The translations under genes and the position numbers were made by a program. A DNA stretch of 64,000 bases, from assembly GCA_019429275.1 (NCBI GenBank), contig JAHYJC010000005.1, forward strand, positions 62,001-126,000, read 5' to 3'. Below, in pieces: positions 36,109 through 44,775 of the stretch (positions are counted from its first letter, which is position 1; each line of letters begins with the position of its first letter). The notes below the pieces were generated by a model. It did no database searches, was not told the origin of the DNA, and worked only from the letters and a program-made list of their open reading frames with translations. Source of the stretch: Lentimicrobium sp. GTDB taxonomy: Bacteria > Bacteroidota > Bacteroidia > Bacteroidales > Lentimicrobiaceae.

Positions 36109-36139
36109 TTTGTAATATCAAAAATTACCTCTACCTTTG
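36109..36139 (+). promoter_or_regulatory. Promoter of the rplM-rpsI-rpsB-tsf group
   Basis: TTTG (36109-36112), 19 nt, then TACCTTTG (36132-36139), an exact match to the Bacteroidota promoter form. Transcription would start near 36146, leaving a leader of about 150 nt before rplM. Confidence 0.75.
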
Positions 36140-36145
36140 CACCCC

Positions 36146-36299
36146 TTTTAAAAGGTAAAGTGTCCCCGTGAACGGCCGTAACCTGCAGCGATTTAAGCTT
36201 TTCCAATAACAGGGCAAGTCGTATATTGCTGAATCTCATGCCCGTGATCACCAATATGACGGCTGGTTTTATTGTTTTAATCAATAATTCTTTAAAAAA
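36146..36299 (+). promoter_or_regulatory. Long, structured leader of rplM
   Basis: The leader can fold: GTC(GT)ATATTG (36218-36228) pairs with CAATATGAC (36252-36260) apart from a 2-nt bulge, and GCCGT (36175-36179) can pair with ACGGC (36259-36263). A ribosomal-protein feedback element is possible, since L13 is known to control its own operon in other bacteria. No conserved motif was recognised. Confidence 0.35.
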
Positions 36300-36755
36300 A
36301 TGAACACATTAAGTTATAAAACTTTATCGGCCACACCTGATAACATTCAAAAGAACTGGGTGTTGGTTGATGCAGAAGGACAGACTCTGGGTCGCCTTTC
36401 AAGCAGAGTTGCCAATCTGATCAGGGGTAAATATAAAACCAATTTCACTCCTAACCTGGACTGTGGTGACTATGTAATTGTTATCAATGCTGAAAAAATA
36501 AAGCTCACGGGCAAAAAAATGGCCGAAAAGGTTTATGTTCGTCATACCGGTTATCCTGGCGGACAGCGTTTTGCAACTCCCTGGGAGCTTATGCAAAAAT
36601 TTCCTGAAAGGATTATTGAGCATGCAGTAAGAGGAATGTTGCCAAGCAACAAACTCGGAGACGCACTGTATCGTAACCTTAAAGTTTATGTAGGCCCCGA
36701 CCATCCGCATCAGGCTCAGCAACCACAATTGATCAACTTAAATTCTATTAAATAA
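36300..36755 (+). CDS. rplM: 50S ribosomal protein L13
   Basis: uL13 of the large subunit, 151 residues. Signature blocks are WVLVDAEGQTLGRLSSRVAN, LRGK-like LIRGKYKTNFTP, GDYVIVINAEKIKLTGKK and AVRGMLPSNKLG. The N-terminal MNTLSYKTLSA extension is typical of Bacteroidota. It is followed 2 nt later by rpsI, the usual partner. Confidence 0.98.
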   Translation: MNTLSYKTLSATPDNIQKNWVLVDAEGQTLGRLSSRVANLIRGKYKTNFTPNLDCGDYVIVINAEKIKLTGKKMAEKVYVRHTGYPGGQRFATPWELMQKFPERIIEHAVRGMLPSNKLGDALYRNLKVYVGPDHPHQAQQPQLINLNSIK

Positions 36756-36757
36756 TT

Positions 36758-37144
36758 ATGGAAGTAATCAACACCCTTGGCAGGCGAAAAACTGCAGTAG
36801 CCCGCATATATCTCAAGGATGGTAATGGCGCCATTACCATTAACGGAAGGGATTACAAAGAATATTTTCCAACTGGCACGCTTCAGTATATTGTAACCCA
36901 GTCACTTGAAATGGCTGATTCACTGGGAAAATATGATATCAAGGCCAATCTTGACGGAGGTGGTATTAACGGACAAGCAGAAGCGCTCCGGCTGGCCATT
37001 TCCAAAGCACTTGTTGAAATCAACCCCGAAATGCGTCCTCCGCTAAAAGCCAAAGGCCTGATGCGCAGGGATCCACGTATGGTTGAAAGGAAAAAACCCG
37101 GTCAGAAAAAAGCCCGTAAAAAATTCCAGTTTAGCAAGCGCTAA
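36758..37144 (+). CDS. rpsI: 30S ribosomal protein S9
   Basis: uS9 of the small subunit, 128 residues. GRRKTAVARIYLKDG near the N-terminus, GGGINGQAEALRLAISKAL in the middle, and the basic C-terminal tail RKKFQFSKR that reaches the decoding centre P site. Translationally close to rplM (2-nt gap). Confidence 0.98.
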   Translation: MEVINTLGRRKTAVARIYLKDGNGAITINGRDYKEYFPTGTLQYIVTQSLEMADSLGKYDIKANLDGGGINGQAEALRLAISKALVEINPEMRPPLKAKGLMRRDPRMVERKKPGQKKARKKFQFSKR

Positions 37145-37184
37145 AACAAAATGGTGTTTAGTATCTAAATCATGGGGACCTCAG

Positions 37185-37236
37185 AGCCGTTTATTGGCTG
37201 CCTGATTATGAGCTACCCTGTGATTGAATTTCACAG
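37185..37236 (+). promoter_or_regulatory. Two small hairpins in the rpsI-rpsB gap
   Basis: AGCC/GGCT (37185-37199) and CTGTGA/TCACAG (37218-37236, 7-nt loop) lie in the 118-nt gap before rpsB. They may be part of an rpsB leader or RNA processing site. Evidence is structural only. Confidence 0.3.
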
Positions 37237-37262
37237 AATGTAAACAATTAACAAAAATTTAA

Positions 37263-38171
37263 ATGGCAAGAACAACTTTTGAAGAATTACTGGATGCCGG
37301 TTCACATTTCGGGCACCTCAAACGCAAATGGAATCCGAACATGGGCCCCTATATTTTTATGGAGCGCAATGGAATCCACATTATTGACCTTTATAAAACC
37401 ATTGCCAAGATTGATGAAGCAGCAGCAGCAATGAAACAAATTACCAAATCTGGTAAAAAGGTTCTTTTTGTTGCAACCAAAAAACAGGCTAAAGAAATCG
37501 TTGCTGATCATTTAAAAGGTGTTGGAATGCCTTACGTTACTGAGCGCTGGCCTGGTGGTATGCTAACCAACTTTGCTACTATACGCAAAGCTGTCCGAAA
37601 AATGTCATCGCTTGATAAACTGATGGTTGGAACCGCTTTTGAAAGTATTTCAAAGCGTGAACGTCTTCAGGTTACACGCGAGCGCGCAAAACTCGAGAAA
37701 AACCTGGGTTCAATTTCAGATTTGAGCCGTCTCCCGGCTGCTTTATTTGTGGTCGATATCGTTAAGGAACATATTGCTATCGCAGAAGCCAGAAAACTCA
37801 ATATCCCCACTTTTGCAATTGTTGATACCAATTCAGACCCAAACCTTGTTGATTTTCCAATTCCAGCAAATGATGATGCATCTAAATCAATTTCACTTAT
37901 TGTAGGTAAGATGGTTCAGGCCATTGAAGAAGGATTGATGGAACGCAAAATTGACCGTGATAAACGCGATGAAGAAAGAGAAGAAGGCGTTTCAGGTCGT
38001 ACAGAAGGTGATTTTGAACTTGATGATGAAGACGATGGTAATGTTGGAAAGACTGAACGTCTGCGTTCAAAACCAACCCCTGAAGGTGAAGGTGGAGAAG
38101 GCCGCAGCCGTAAGCCCGGAACCCGAAAACCTTTAGGTAAAAAACCTGGTGGAACAGGTCCCAGAAAATAA
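37263..38171 (+). CDS. rpsB: 30S ribosomal protein S2 with long charged C-terminal tail
   Basis: uS2 of the small subunit, 302 residues. Core blocks are LLDAGSHFGHLKRKWNPNM, RWPGGMLTNFATIRK and FAIVDTNSDPNLVDFPIPAND. The core ends near residue 230. A tail of about 70 residues follows, first acidic (GDFELDDEDDG) and then basic and glycine/proline-rich (RKPGTRKPLGKKPGG). The tail is low complexity and probably disordered. It precedes tsf by 29 nt, as in most bacteria. Confidence 0.97.
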   Translation: MARTTFEELLDAGSHFGHLKRKWNPNMGPYIFMERNGIHIIDLYKTIAKIDEAAAAMKQITKSGKKVLFVATKKQAKEIVADHLKGVGMPYVTERWPGGMLTNFATIRKAVRKMSSLDKLMVGTAFESISKRERLQVTRERAKLEKNLGSISDLSRLPAALFVVDIVKEHIAIAEARKLNIPTFAIVDTNSDPNLVDFPIPANDDASKSISLIVGKMVQAIEEGLMERKIDRDKRDEEREEGVSGRTEGDFELDDEDDGNVGKTERLRSKPTPEGEGGEGRSRKPGTRKPLGKKPGGTGPRK

Positions 38172-38200
38172 ATTTTAAAAATAAAATACAGGATTTAACT

Positions 38201-39037
38201 ATGGTAAATATAACCGCTGCTGATGTAAATAAATTGCGTCAGATGACTGGAGCAGGAATGATGGACTGCAAAAAAGCTCTTCAGGAAAATGATGGAGATT
38301 TTGAATTGGCTATTGATTACCTGCGCAAAAAAGGTCAGAAATTAGCAACCAAAAGGGCAGATAAAGATGCCAATGAGGGTATAGTAATTGCACAGGTCAA
38401 TGTATCAAAGGATTATGCAGTTATTTTCATGCTCAACTGTGAAACTGATTTTGTTGCGAAGAATCAAGAATTTGTCGATTTCACCAAATTACTGCTTGAC
38501 AAAGCTATTGAAGCTCAACCCTCATCAATTGAAGAATTCAAGGCTCTGAATTTAAATGGTCGTAGTGTTGAAGAAAACATTACTGAAATGGTTGGCAAAA
38601 CCGGCGAAAAAATGGAATTGGCGCACTTTGAGGTAATCCGTGCTCCCCGTGTTTTTGCATATAATCACCCTGGAAATCGGCTTGCAACAATTCTTGGCTT
38701 AAATAAAGCCGATGTTGAAGGCATCGATCAGGCAGGCCATGAAGTTGCTATGCAGATCGCCGCTATGGCACCTGTTGCTGTCGATAAGGATGATGTTTCT
38801 GCCGAAACCATAGCCCGTGAAATTGAAATTGGAAAAGAACAAGCCCGCCTTGATGGTAAACCTGAAGAAATGGTTGAAAAGATTGCCCTTGGGAAATTAA
38901 ATAAATTCTACAAGGAAAACACACTTTTAAATCAGGAATTTGTTCGCGACAATAAATTGTCGGTGGGTGAATTTCTTCATAAGCTCGATAAAGACCTTAC
39001 TGTTAGCGGATTCAAACGCTTTATGCTTGGCGCATAA
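38201..39037 (+). CDS. tsf: Translation elongation factor Ts
   Basis: Nucleotide exchange factor for EF-Tu, 278 residues. N-terminal UBA-like block LRQMTGAGMMDCKKALQEN, then MLNCETDFVAKNQEF and the HPGNRLATILGLNKAD region; the C-terminal module ends LTVSGFKRFMLG. Last gene of the ribosomal group, followed by two terminator hairpins. Confidence 0.97.
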   Translation: MVNITAADVNKLRQMTGAGMMDCKKALQENDGDFELAIDYLRKKGQKLATKRADKDANEGIVIAQVNVSKDYAVIFMLNCETDFVAKNQEFVDFTKLLLDKAIEAQPSSIEEFKALNLNGRSVEENITEMVGKTGEKMELAHFEVIRAPRVFAYNHPGNRLATILGLNKADVEGIDQAGHEVAMQIAAMAPVAVDKDDVSAETIAREIEIGKEQARLDGKPEEMVEKIALGKLNKFYKENTLLNQEFVRDNKLSVGEFLHKLDKDLTVSGFKRFMLGA

Positions 39038-39063
39038 TTCCTGATATCTAAACTATTTCTGAT

Positions 39064-39088
39064 AAAAGCCGGCTTTTAGCTGGCTTTT
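39064..39088 (+). terminator. Terminator after tsf
   Basis: 10-bp stem AAAAGCCGGC / GCTGGCTTTT (one G-U pair), 5-nt loop, T tail, 27 nt after the tsf stop. Confidence 0.85.
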
Positions 39089-39134
39089 TGTATGAGGGTC
39101 CGAAATAGAAGGTGCATTCTCTATTTGTTGAACC

Positions 39135-39162
39135 AAAAAAGCCTGTTAAAACAGGCTTTTTT
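39135..39162. terminator. Bidirectional terminator between tsf and yqeY
   Basis: Perfect 12-bp stem AAAAAAGCCTGT / ACAGGCTTTTTT with a TAAA loop. It ends with T runs on both strands, so it can serve tsf and the opposing division cluster. Confidence 0.9.
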
Positions 39163-39181
39163 GTCGGAAAATGTAGCGGTT

Positions 39182-39634
39182 TTAGCTCCCCAGCAGTTCT
39201 TTAATGAGCTGGGATATAGTTTTATTGTCAGCCTTGCCTGAAAGCTTTGCAGAAGCTGCCGACATGACTTTGCCCATGTCTTTTATGCTATTGGCTCCGG
39301 TTTCTGCCATAATGTCCTTTAAAATTGGAAGTAATTCTTCACGGCTCAATTGAACAGGTAAATATGCCGATATGATATCGGCCTGGAAATTTTCAATAAA
39401 AGCGAGGTCGGCACGGTTCTGCTCAGTATATATTCCGGCAGCTTCACGTCTTTGTTTTACAAGTTTTTGTAGTAGTTTTATTTCTGTTTCAGCAGTAATT
39501 TCTCCCTTTCCTCCCTCGCTTGTAATTTCCAGCAACAAGGCCGATTTAATGGCCCTTAAGGCTTCAAGTTTTTCCTTCTCACGGGAAAGCATGGCCTTCT
39601 TAATATCCTGATTTATTTGTTCTGTTAAACTCAT
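39182..39634 (-). CDS. yqeY: GatB/YqeY-domain protein
   Basis: 150-residue all-alpha protein of the YqeY family, related to the tRNA-binding tail of the amidotransferase GatB. Visible blocks are IKKAMLSREKEKLEALRAIK, KLLQKLVKQRREAAGIY and MGKVMSAASAKLSGKADNK. It is 11 nt downstream of ftsZ in the same orientation and so is probably the last gene of the division cluster. Its cellular role is not settled. Confidence 0.9.
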   Translation of the reverse strand: MSLTEQINQDIKKAMLSREKEKLEALRAIKSALLLEITSEGGKGEITAETEIKLLQKLVKQRREAAGIYTEQNRADLAFIENFQADIISAYLPVQLSREELLPILKDIMAETGANSIKDMGKVMSAASAKLSGKADNKTISQLIKELLGS

Positions 39635-39645
39635 TTACTCAAAAC

Positions 39646-41259
39646 TTAATCTACATTGTCGTGAAGGAACGAATTGTTTTGTCTCATTTCAACCGGATTG
39701 TTTTCGGTTTTAAAGAGCGTATATCTTGAAACCTCGGACTTATCAGATGATGGAGCTTGGTTGAGCTCAACTTTCTTCCTCAGAAATGCCGGTTGATTTT
39801 CAAGTTCGGTCAGGCCATCAGGTGTTGCAATTTTGTAACTGAGGTCCCGCATCCGGGCATATCTTTCATTTGCTCTTTCTTCTTGTCTGTTTTTTTCTTC
39901 CACCAATTCGGAATTTTCTGCTTCATCGGGTTTGAAATTTTTGAGAAAATCAAATCCGGGTTCCTTTTCTTTTTCTGCTTTTATCGGAGCTGCACTAAAA
40001 CTTCCGGCCTGTTTGTTTTCATTTGTCAGATTCTGAATTTGTTTTTCTGTCGGAGAGTTTACAATTTCAAATGTAAAAGTACGCTGCGGTGTTTCGGGTT
40101 CAGGTTCGGACTTTTCATTGATCTTTACCTCCTGGATAGGTTCTGATGCGATAACCTCTTTATTGATGAGTGTAATTTCTTCCAATGGAGCAGGTTCAGG
40201 TTTTACAATTTCCTTAGGCTTTTCAATTGGGCAAGGGCCTTCCTGATTGAGTGGATAAACTACGATTTCGGGTTTGCTTGCTTGTTTTGCATTGTCATTT
40301 AAAGATTCAAACCCGGTGGCAATCAGGGTAATACTGATTTTCTCATCCAGGGTTTCATCTGTGCCATTTCCCCATATAATATCGGCTCCTGATCCGGCTT
40401 CATGTTGAATGTAATCAGTAATTTCCATCACCTCGTCGAGAGTTATTTCAGATGTACCTGATGAAATGTACAGAAGAATGTTGCTGGCTCCTCTGATGTT
40501 GGCATCGTCGAGGAGAGGAGAACTCATGGCAATCTGCACGGCTTCCAGTGCTCTGTTTTCTCCCGAAGCAGTGCCTGAACCCATAATTGCTTTACCACTA
40601 TCCTTCATTACTGTTTTTACATCTTCAAAGTCCACATTGATATAGCCTGTAACTGTAATAATTTCAGCAATACCTTTTGCGGCAACAGCAAGAATATTAT
40701 CGGCTTTGCTAAATGCTTCAGAGAGTTTAAGGTCGCCTTCCAGCTCCCTTAATTTATCGTTACAAATGATGAGTAAAGTATCCACCGATTTCCTGAGTTC
40801 ATCTATGCCGGCCTTCGCTTGTTGTGTTCTCTTTCTGCCTTCAAAAGAAAATGGAAGGGTAACAATACCAACTGTTAGTATTCCAAGTTCTCTTGCCAGT
40901 GAAGCAATTACCGGTGCAGCCCCTGTTCCGGTTCCTCCGCCCATTCCTGCTGTTATAAACACCATTTTGGTGTTGCTTTCCAGGATTTTTCTTATGTCAT
41001 CAATGTTTTCAGCGGCTGCTTCGCGTCCAACCTGTGGTATTGATCCGGCGCCCAATCCTTTGTTTCCCAATTGAATCTTTAAAGGTACCGGACTAGTATC
41101 CAATGCCTGGCAGTCAGTGTTGCAGATCATAAAATCCACTCCACGGATACCTTGCTTGAACATATGTGTAACCGCGTTGCTTCCGCCCCCGCCAACACCT
41201 ATTACTTTTATGATGGATGATTGATTTTTTGGCAAATCAAATTTGAGCATATCTGGCAT
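39646..41259 (-). CDS. ftsZ: Cell division protein FtsZ with long C-terminal extension
   Basis: Tubulin-like GTPase that forms the division ring. The 537-residue protein has IGVGGGGSNAVTHM, the tubulin signature GGGTGTGAAPVIASLAR and a T7-loop region within about residues 15-320. The remaining ~215 residues form a charged, Glu/Pro/Lys-rich linker and tail, much longer than in the ~385-residue enterobacterial protein. The tail should bind FtsA or other partners at its extreme end. It follows ftsA by 84 nt. Confidence 0.97.
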   Translation of the reverse strand: MPDMLKFDLPKNQSSIIKVIGVGGGGSNAVTHMFKQGIRGVDFMICNTDCQALDTSPVPLKIQLGNKGLGAGSIPQVGREAAAENIDDIRKILESNTKMVFITAGMGGGTGTGAAPVIASLARELGILTVGIVTLPFSFEGRKRTQQAKAGIDELRKSVDTLLIICNDKLRELEGDLKLSEAFSKADNILAVAAKGIAEIITVTGYINVDFEDVKTVMKDSGKAIMGSGTASGENRALEAVQIAMSSPLLDDANIRGASNILLYISSGTSEITLDEVMEITDYIQHEAGSGADIIWGNGTDETLDEKISITLIATGFESLNDNAKQASKPEIVVYPLNQEGPCPIEKPKEIVKPEPAPLEEITLINKEVIASEPIQEVKINEKSEPEPETPQRTFTFEIVNSPTEKQIQNLTNENKQAGSFSAAPIKAEKEKEPGFDFLKNFKPDEAENSELVEEKNRQEERANERYARMRDLSYKIATPDGLTELENQPAFLRKKVELNQAPSSDKSEVSRYTLFKTENNPVEMRQNNSFLHDNVD

Positions 41260-41343
41260 TTTTGAATCTCCTAAATTAAATGATTAAAATGTTTTCTTTT
41301 CACTGTTGTTGCAGTTTTTATCAACAGGTTTTCTGTTAATATC

Positions 41344-42603
41344 TTAGTTTACTCCTTCTTCATCAAAGAAATTTCTGATAGCATCGAAGAAGGAGGTTCG
41401 GGGCGGCTTCTTAATGATCGTACTTTTACCCTTTTTCTGCGCTTCTTTCTCAACTCTTTTTAAACCTATGATTACCAGTCCGATACCAGTAGCATACATC
41501 GGGCTTGACATTGCTTCAGGTAATCCTGGCGCCAGATGTTCGTTCGGATAACCGATCCTTGTGTCCATTCCTGTCATGAATTCTGTAAGTTGCACTATAT
41601 GCCTGAGTTGTGCGCCCCCTCCGGTGAGTACAATTCCTGCAATCAATTTTTTCTCAAATCCTGAGTTTTTGATTTCAAAATAAATGTGCTCAATAATCTC
41701 TTCCATACGAGCCTGAATAATAGAAGCCAGATTACGCAGTGTTATCTCTTTTGGAGGACGTCCTCTCAATCCGGGAATGGCAACAACTTCTTCGTCTCTG
41801 TTTTCGCTGGAGAGCGCTGATCCGAATTTGACTTTCAGATCTTCCGCATGTTTTTTAATGATTGTACATCCCTCTTTGATGTCTTCAGTTATTATTTCGC
41901 CACCAAAAGGTATAACAGCAGTATGCCTTATAATACCATCCTGAAAAATGGCGATATCGGTAGTTCCTCCCCCAATATCTACCAAAACTACTCCTGCTTC
42001 TTTTTCTTCTTCACTTAGTACTGCTTCGGCTGAGGCCAGTGGTTCAAGGTAAAGCGAATCAACTTCCAGATTTGCTTTTTTTACACATTTGAAAATGTTT
42101 CTGGCGGCCATGGTCTGGCCGGTTATAATGTGAAAATTTGCTTCAAGCTGATGGCCCAACATTCCCTTTGGGTGCTTGATGCCACTTTCTCCGTCAACTG
42201 TATATTCCTGCGGAATGACATCAATTATCTCTTCACCGGGATTCATTGCCAGCTTAAACATATTTTCTTTCAAACCTTCAATGTCATCCTGGCTTATCTC
42301 CAGTTCACTGTTTGGCCTTATTACTGAACCCCGGTATTGAATGCTTTTGATGTGCTGGCCTGCAATTCCAACATTGACAGTCACAATGTCGGTATTAGAA
42401 GTGTTTTCAGCTTCTTTAACAGCGGCAATTATACTTTTTACAGTATCATCAATGTTGGCAACAACACCTCGTTTCACTCCGATGGATTCGGTATTCCCGA
42501 AGCCCAGAATTTCAATTTTACCGATTTCGTTTTTACGGCCAACGATTGCAGCAATTTTGGTAGTACCAATGTCTAATCCGACAACGATTTCTGTAGGTTC
42601 CAT
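41344..42603 (-). CDS. ftsA: Cell division protein FtsA
   Basis: Actin-like membrane anchor of FtsZ, 419 residues. ATP-binding blocks GLDIGTTKIAAIVG, VVLVDIGGGTTDIAIF and GIVLTGGGAQLRHI are clear. The C-terminal segment after about 385 (FFDAIRNFFDEEG) is a plausible amphipathic membrane-targeting helix. It lies 4 nt downstream of ftsQ. Confidence 0.97.
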   Translation of the reverse strand: MEPTEIVVGLDIGTTKIAAIVGRKNEIGKIEILGFGNTESIGVKRGVVANIDDTVKSIIAAVKEAENTSNTDIVTVNVGIAGQHIKSIQYRGSVIRPNSELEISQDDIEGLKENMFKLAMNPGEEIIDVIPQEYTVDGESGIKHPKGMLGHQLEANFHIITGQTMAARNIFKCVKKANLEVDSLYLEPLASAEAVLSEEEKEAGVVLVDIGGGTTDIAIFQDGIIRHTAVIPFGGEIITEDIKEGCTIIKKHAEDLKVKFGSALSSENRDEEVVAIPGLRGRPPKEITLRNLASIIQARMEEIIEHIYFEIKNSGFEKKLIAGIVLTGGGAQLRHIVQLTEFMTGMDTRIGYPNEHLAPGLPEAMSSPMYATGIGLVIIGLKRVEKEAQKKGKSTIIKKPPRTSFFDAIRNFFDEEGVN

Positions 42604-42607
42604 ATAT

Positions 42608-43405
42608 TCATTTGTTGTTTTTTTTACAAATTACCTGATCCTTGTATTTCAGATTAATCTGGTGGTATTTAGTCCAGATTTCCGGGCTGTTTCCAGCGGT
42701 ATAATAGATTTTTAACTTTTCAAGTTTTTCTTCAATTGAAGTTGTATCACCCAACAGGATGGTATGGTCTCCTATTTTCGGGATTATTTCTGTTTCTCCC
42801 GATGAATTTATATAGATTTGCTCAGCCAATGCCTTTGTGAATTTATTCTTATTCAAACTTTTAGCGACCAAAAAAATTTTTTGCAAATCAGGCGGCAGAT
42901 TTTTATACCGCTCTTTTGAATTCCTGGTGGCATTTTCAGGGTCTGTTTTATTTTCTGACTCTATTTTTCCGTTGGCAATTAAAACACGGGCTGTAAATTC
43001 ATGACTTATTGGAAGCCTTTTTCCCTCAGAATCAATATAAAATTGTAAGCCATTCCTGTCTATTACTCTCACAATCGGGTTTCGCTGAGTTACAACAGCT
43101 TTTAATTTTCCATTGATGTCCATGGTTAGATTAACATTTTTTACAAACGGACTCTGACTTATGGCTTTATGTATCTCTTCCAGTTCGATGTTACCAATGG
43201 GTTGCCCTTTTACTTTAATTCCTTTTTCAGTCACCAATTGCCGGATATAAAACCGGCTTATCAACGGATCTGCACCATTATAGTCGAGTTCAATGTTAAA
43301 TTGCGGACAAATTACAGCATCCTGCTTTTTGTTAGCAAAAATGAAAAGCATGATTATTCCTGCTGCCAGAACCGATTTCAGGACGATATTCAATACCCTT
43401 TTCAT
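42608..43405 (-). CDS. ftsQ: FtsQ-like cell division protein
   Basis: Bitopic divisome protein of 265 residues with a short cytoplasmic N-terminus, one membrane helix (about 8-24) and a periplasmic POTRA/FtsQ region (FYIRQLVTEKGIKVKG, SPFVKNVNLTMD, IVRVIDRNGLQFYIDSEG). Sequence is divergent from the enterobacterial protein; the call rests on topology and its place between murC (4-nt overlap) and ftsA. Confidence 0.85.
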   Translation of the reverse strand: MKRVLNIVLKSVLAAGIIMLFIFANKKQDAVICPQFNIELDYNGADPLISRFYIRQLVTEKGIKVKGQPIGNIELEEIHKAISQSPFVKNVNLTMDINGKLKAVVTQRNPIVRVIDRNGLQFYIDSEGKRLPISHEFTARVLIANGKIESENKTDPENATRNSKERYKNLPPDLQKIFLVAKSLNKNKFTKALAEQIYINSSGETEIIPKIGDHTILLGDTTSIEEKLEKLKIYYTAGNSPEIWTKYHQINLKYKDQVICKKNNK

Positions 43406-44769
43406 AGGCTCTTTGTTTTTAGTAATAATTTTTCAATGGGTTCAACTATCTGATCAATATCGCCAGCACCAAGTGTGATTAAAATATCAGTTTTTTCAGA
43501 TTGAAGCAAATTGAGGACATCTTCTCGATTGCACAGGCGTTTTTCAGGCGAAGTAATTTTTTGAAGCAGCATCTCTGAACTGACTCCCTCAATCGGTAAT
43601 TCTCTTGCCGGATAAATATCGAGCAGTATGACGCGGTCGAGTAGTGACAGGCTTTTCGAAAATTCCTCTGCAAAATCTCTTGTTCGTGTGTAAAGATGCG
43701 GCTGGAAAATTCCGGTTATATGTCTTCCCGGATATAGACTCCTGACAGAATTGATACAGGCCTTCAGTTCTTCAGGGTGATGGGCATAATCATCGATAAA
43801 CAGCATGTCGGGCTGATTGATTCTGATGTCGAAACGACGTTTTACCCCCGAAAAAGTTTTTATTCCTTGCCTGATTTCATTATCGCTTGCGCCAGATAAC
43901 CAGGATGCTGCCGCCGCAGCAATGCTGTTTTCCACATTAAATAGTCCCGGAAGGTCCGGCCTGAGATCCTTGATTATTCCTTCGGGAACAACAAGGTCAA
44001 ACTGATACTTATGATCGGCAATTTTTATGTTTCTGGCATAAAAATCACTGATCTGATCAAGATGATAGGTATAAACCTCAACTTCAGTACCTGTATTGAT
44101 TTGTATTCCAATACCTTTCTTAACCAGTAAAATACCTCCATTTGATATTTTTTCTGTAAAACCAGTGAATGTATTCTTAAGATCCTGGTGATCAGTATAT
44201 ATGTCCAGATGATCGGCATCGGCCGACGTAATCACTGCAAGCCAGGGATTAAGCTTTAAAAATGACCGGTCAAATTCATCAGCTTCTGTTACTATTATTC
44301 TGCTAACTGCATTTACCAGTAAATTTGAGTCGTAATTTTTAGAAATACCTCCTAAAAAGGCTGTACAACCAATCGAAGAATTGAACATGATATGTGAAAT
44401 CATTGTCGAAACAGTGGTTTTGCCATGTGTTCCGGCTACAGCTATTGTATTTTTATCATCAGTTAAGTTGGCAAGAACTTCGGCCCTCTTTTTAATGTTG
44501 TATTTTCCTGAAGTTGCAACCACAAATTCTTTCAGATCTTTTGGTATTGCCGGAGTATAAACAATTAGATCGGCATTGATGGGGATCAGGTCTGGTCTAT
44601 CTTCATAATGGATAGATATGCCTTCAGATTCTAGTTGTGTTGTTAAAGCGGTTGATGTTTTATCATAGCCTGAAACCTTAATGCCGGCTATGTGGAAAAA
44701 TCTGGCAAGTGCACTCATGCCGATACCTCCAATGCCAAGAAAATAAACATTTTTTAAAGTTTCAGTCAT
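43402..44769 (-). CDS. murC: UDP-N-acetylmuramate-L-alanine ligase
   Basis: Adds L-alanine to UDP-MurNAc in the cytoplasm. The 455 residues include the N-terminal UDP-binding GIGGIGMSALARFFHIAG, the ATP-binding loop GTHGKTTVSTMI, the central EADEFDRSF, and the YAHHPEELKACI motif of the C-terminal domain. It overlaps ftsQ by 4 nt and follows murG by 6 nt. Confidence 0.97.
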   Translation of the reverse strand: MTETLKNVYFLGIGGIGMSALARFFHIAGIKVSGYDKTSTALTTQLESEGISIHYEDRPDLIPINADLIVYTPAIPKDLKEFVVATSGKYNIKKRAEVLANLTDDKNTIAVAGTHGKTTVSTMISHIMFNSSIGCTAFLGGISKNYDSNLLVNAVSRIIVTEADEFDRSFLKLNPWLAVITSADADHLDIYTDHQDLKNTFTGFTEKISNGGILLVKKGIGIQINTGTEVEVYTYHLDQISDFYARNIKIADHKYQFDLVVPEGIIKDLRPDLPGLFNVENSIAAAAASWLSGASDNEIRQGIKTFSGVKRRFDIRINQPDMLFIDDYAHHPEELKACINSVRSLYPGRHITGIFQPHLYTRTRDFAEEFSKSLSLLDRVILLDIYPARELPIEGVSSEMLLQKITSPEKRLCNREDVLNLLQSEKTDILITLGAGDIDQIVEPIEKLLLKTKSL

Positions 44770-44775
44770 CGCGGT

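Noticed and set aside
36102-36284. Minus-strand 60-codon reading frame upstream of rplM
   Set aside because: It overlaps the rplM promoter and leader, has no recognisable protein features and no start context.
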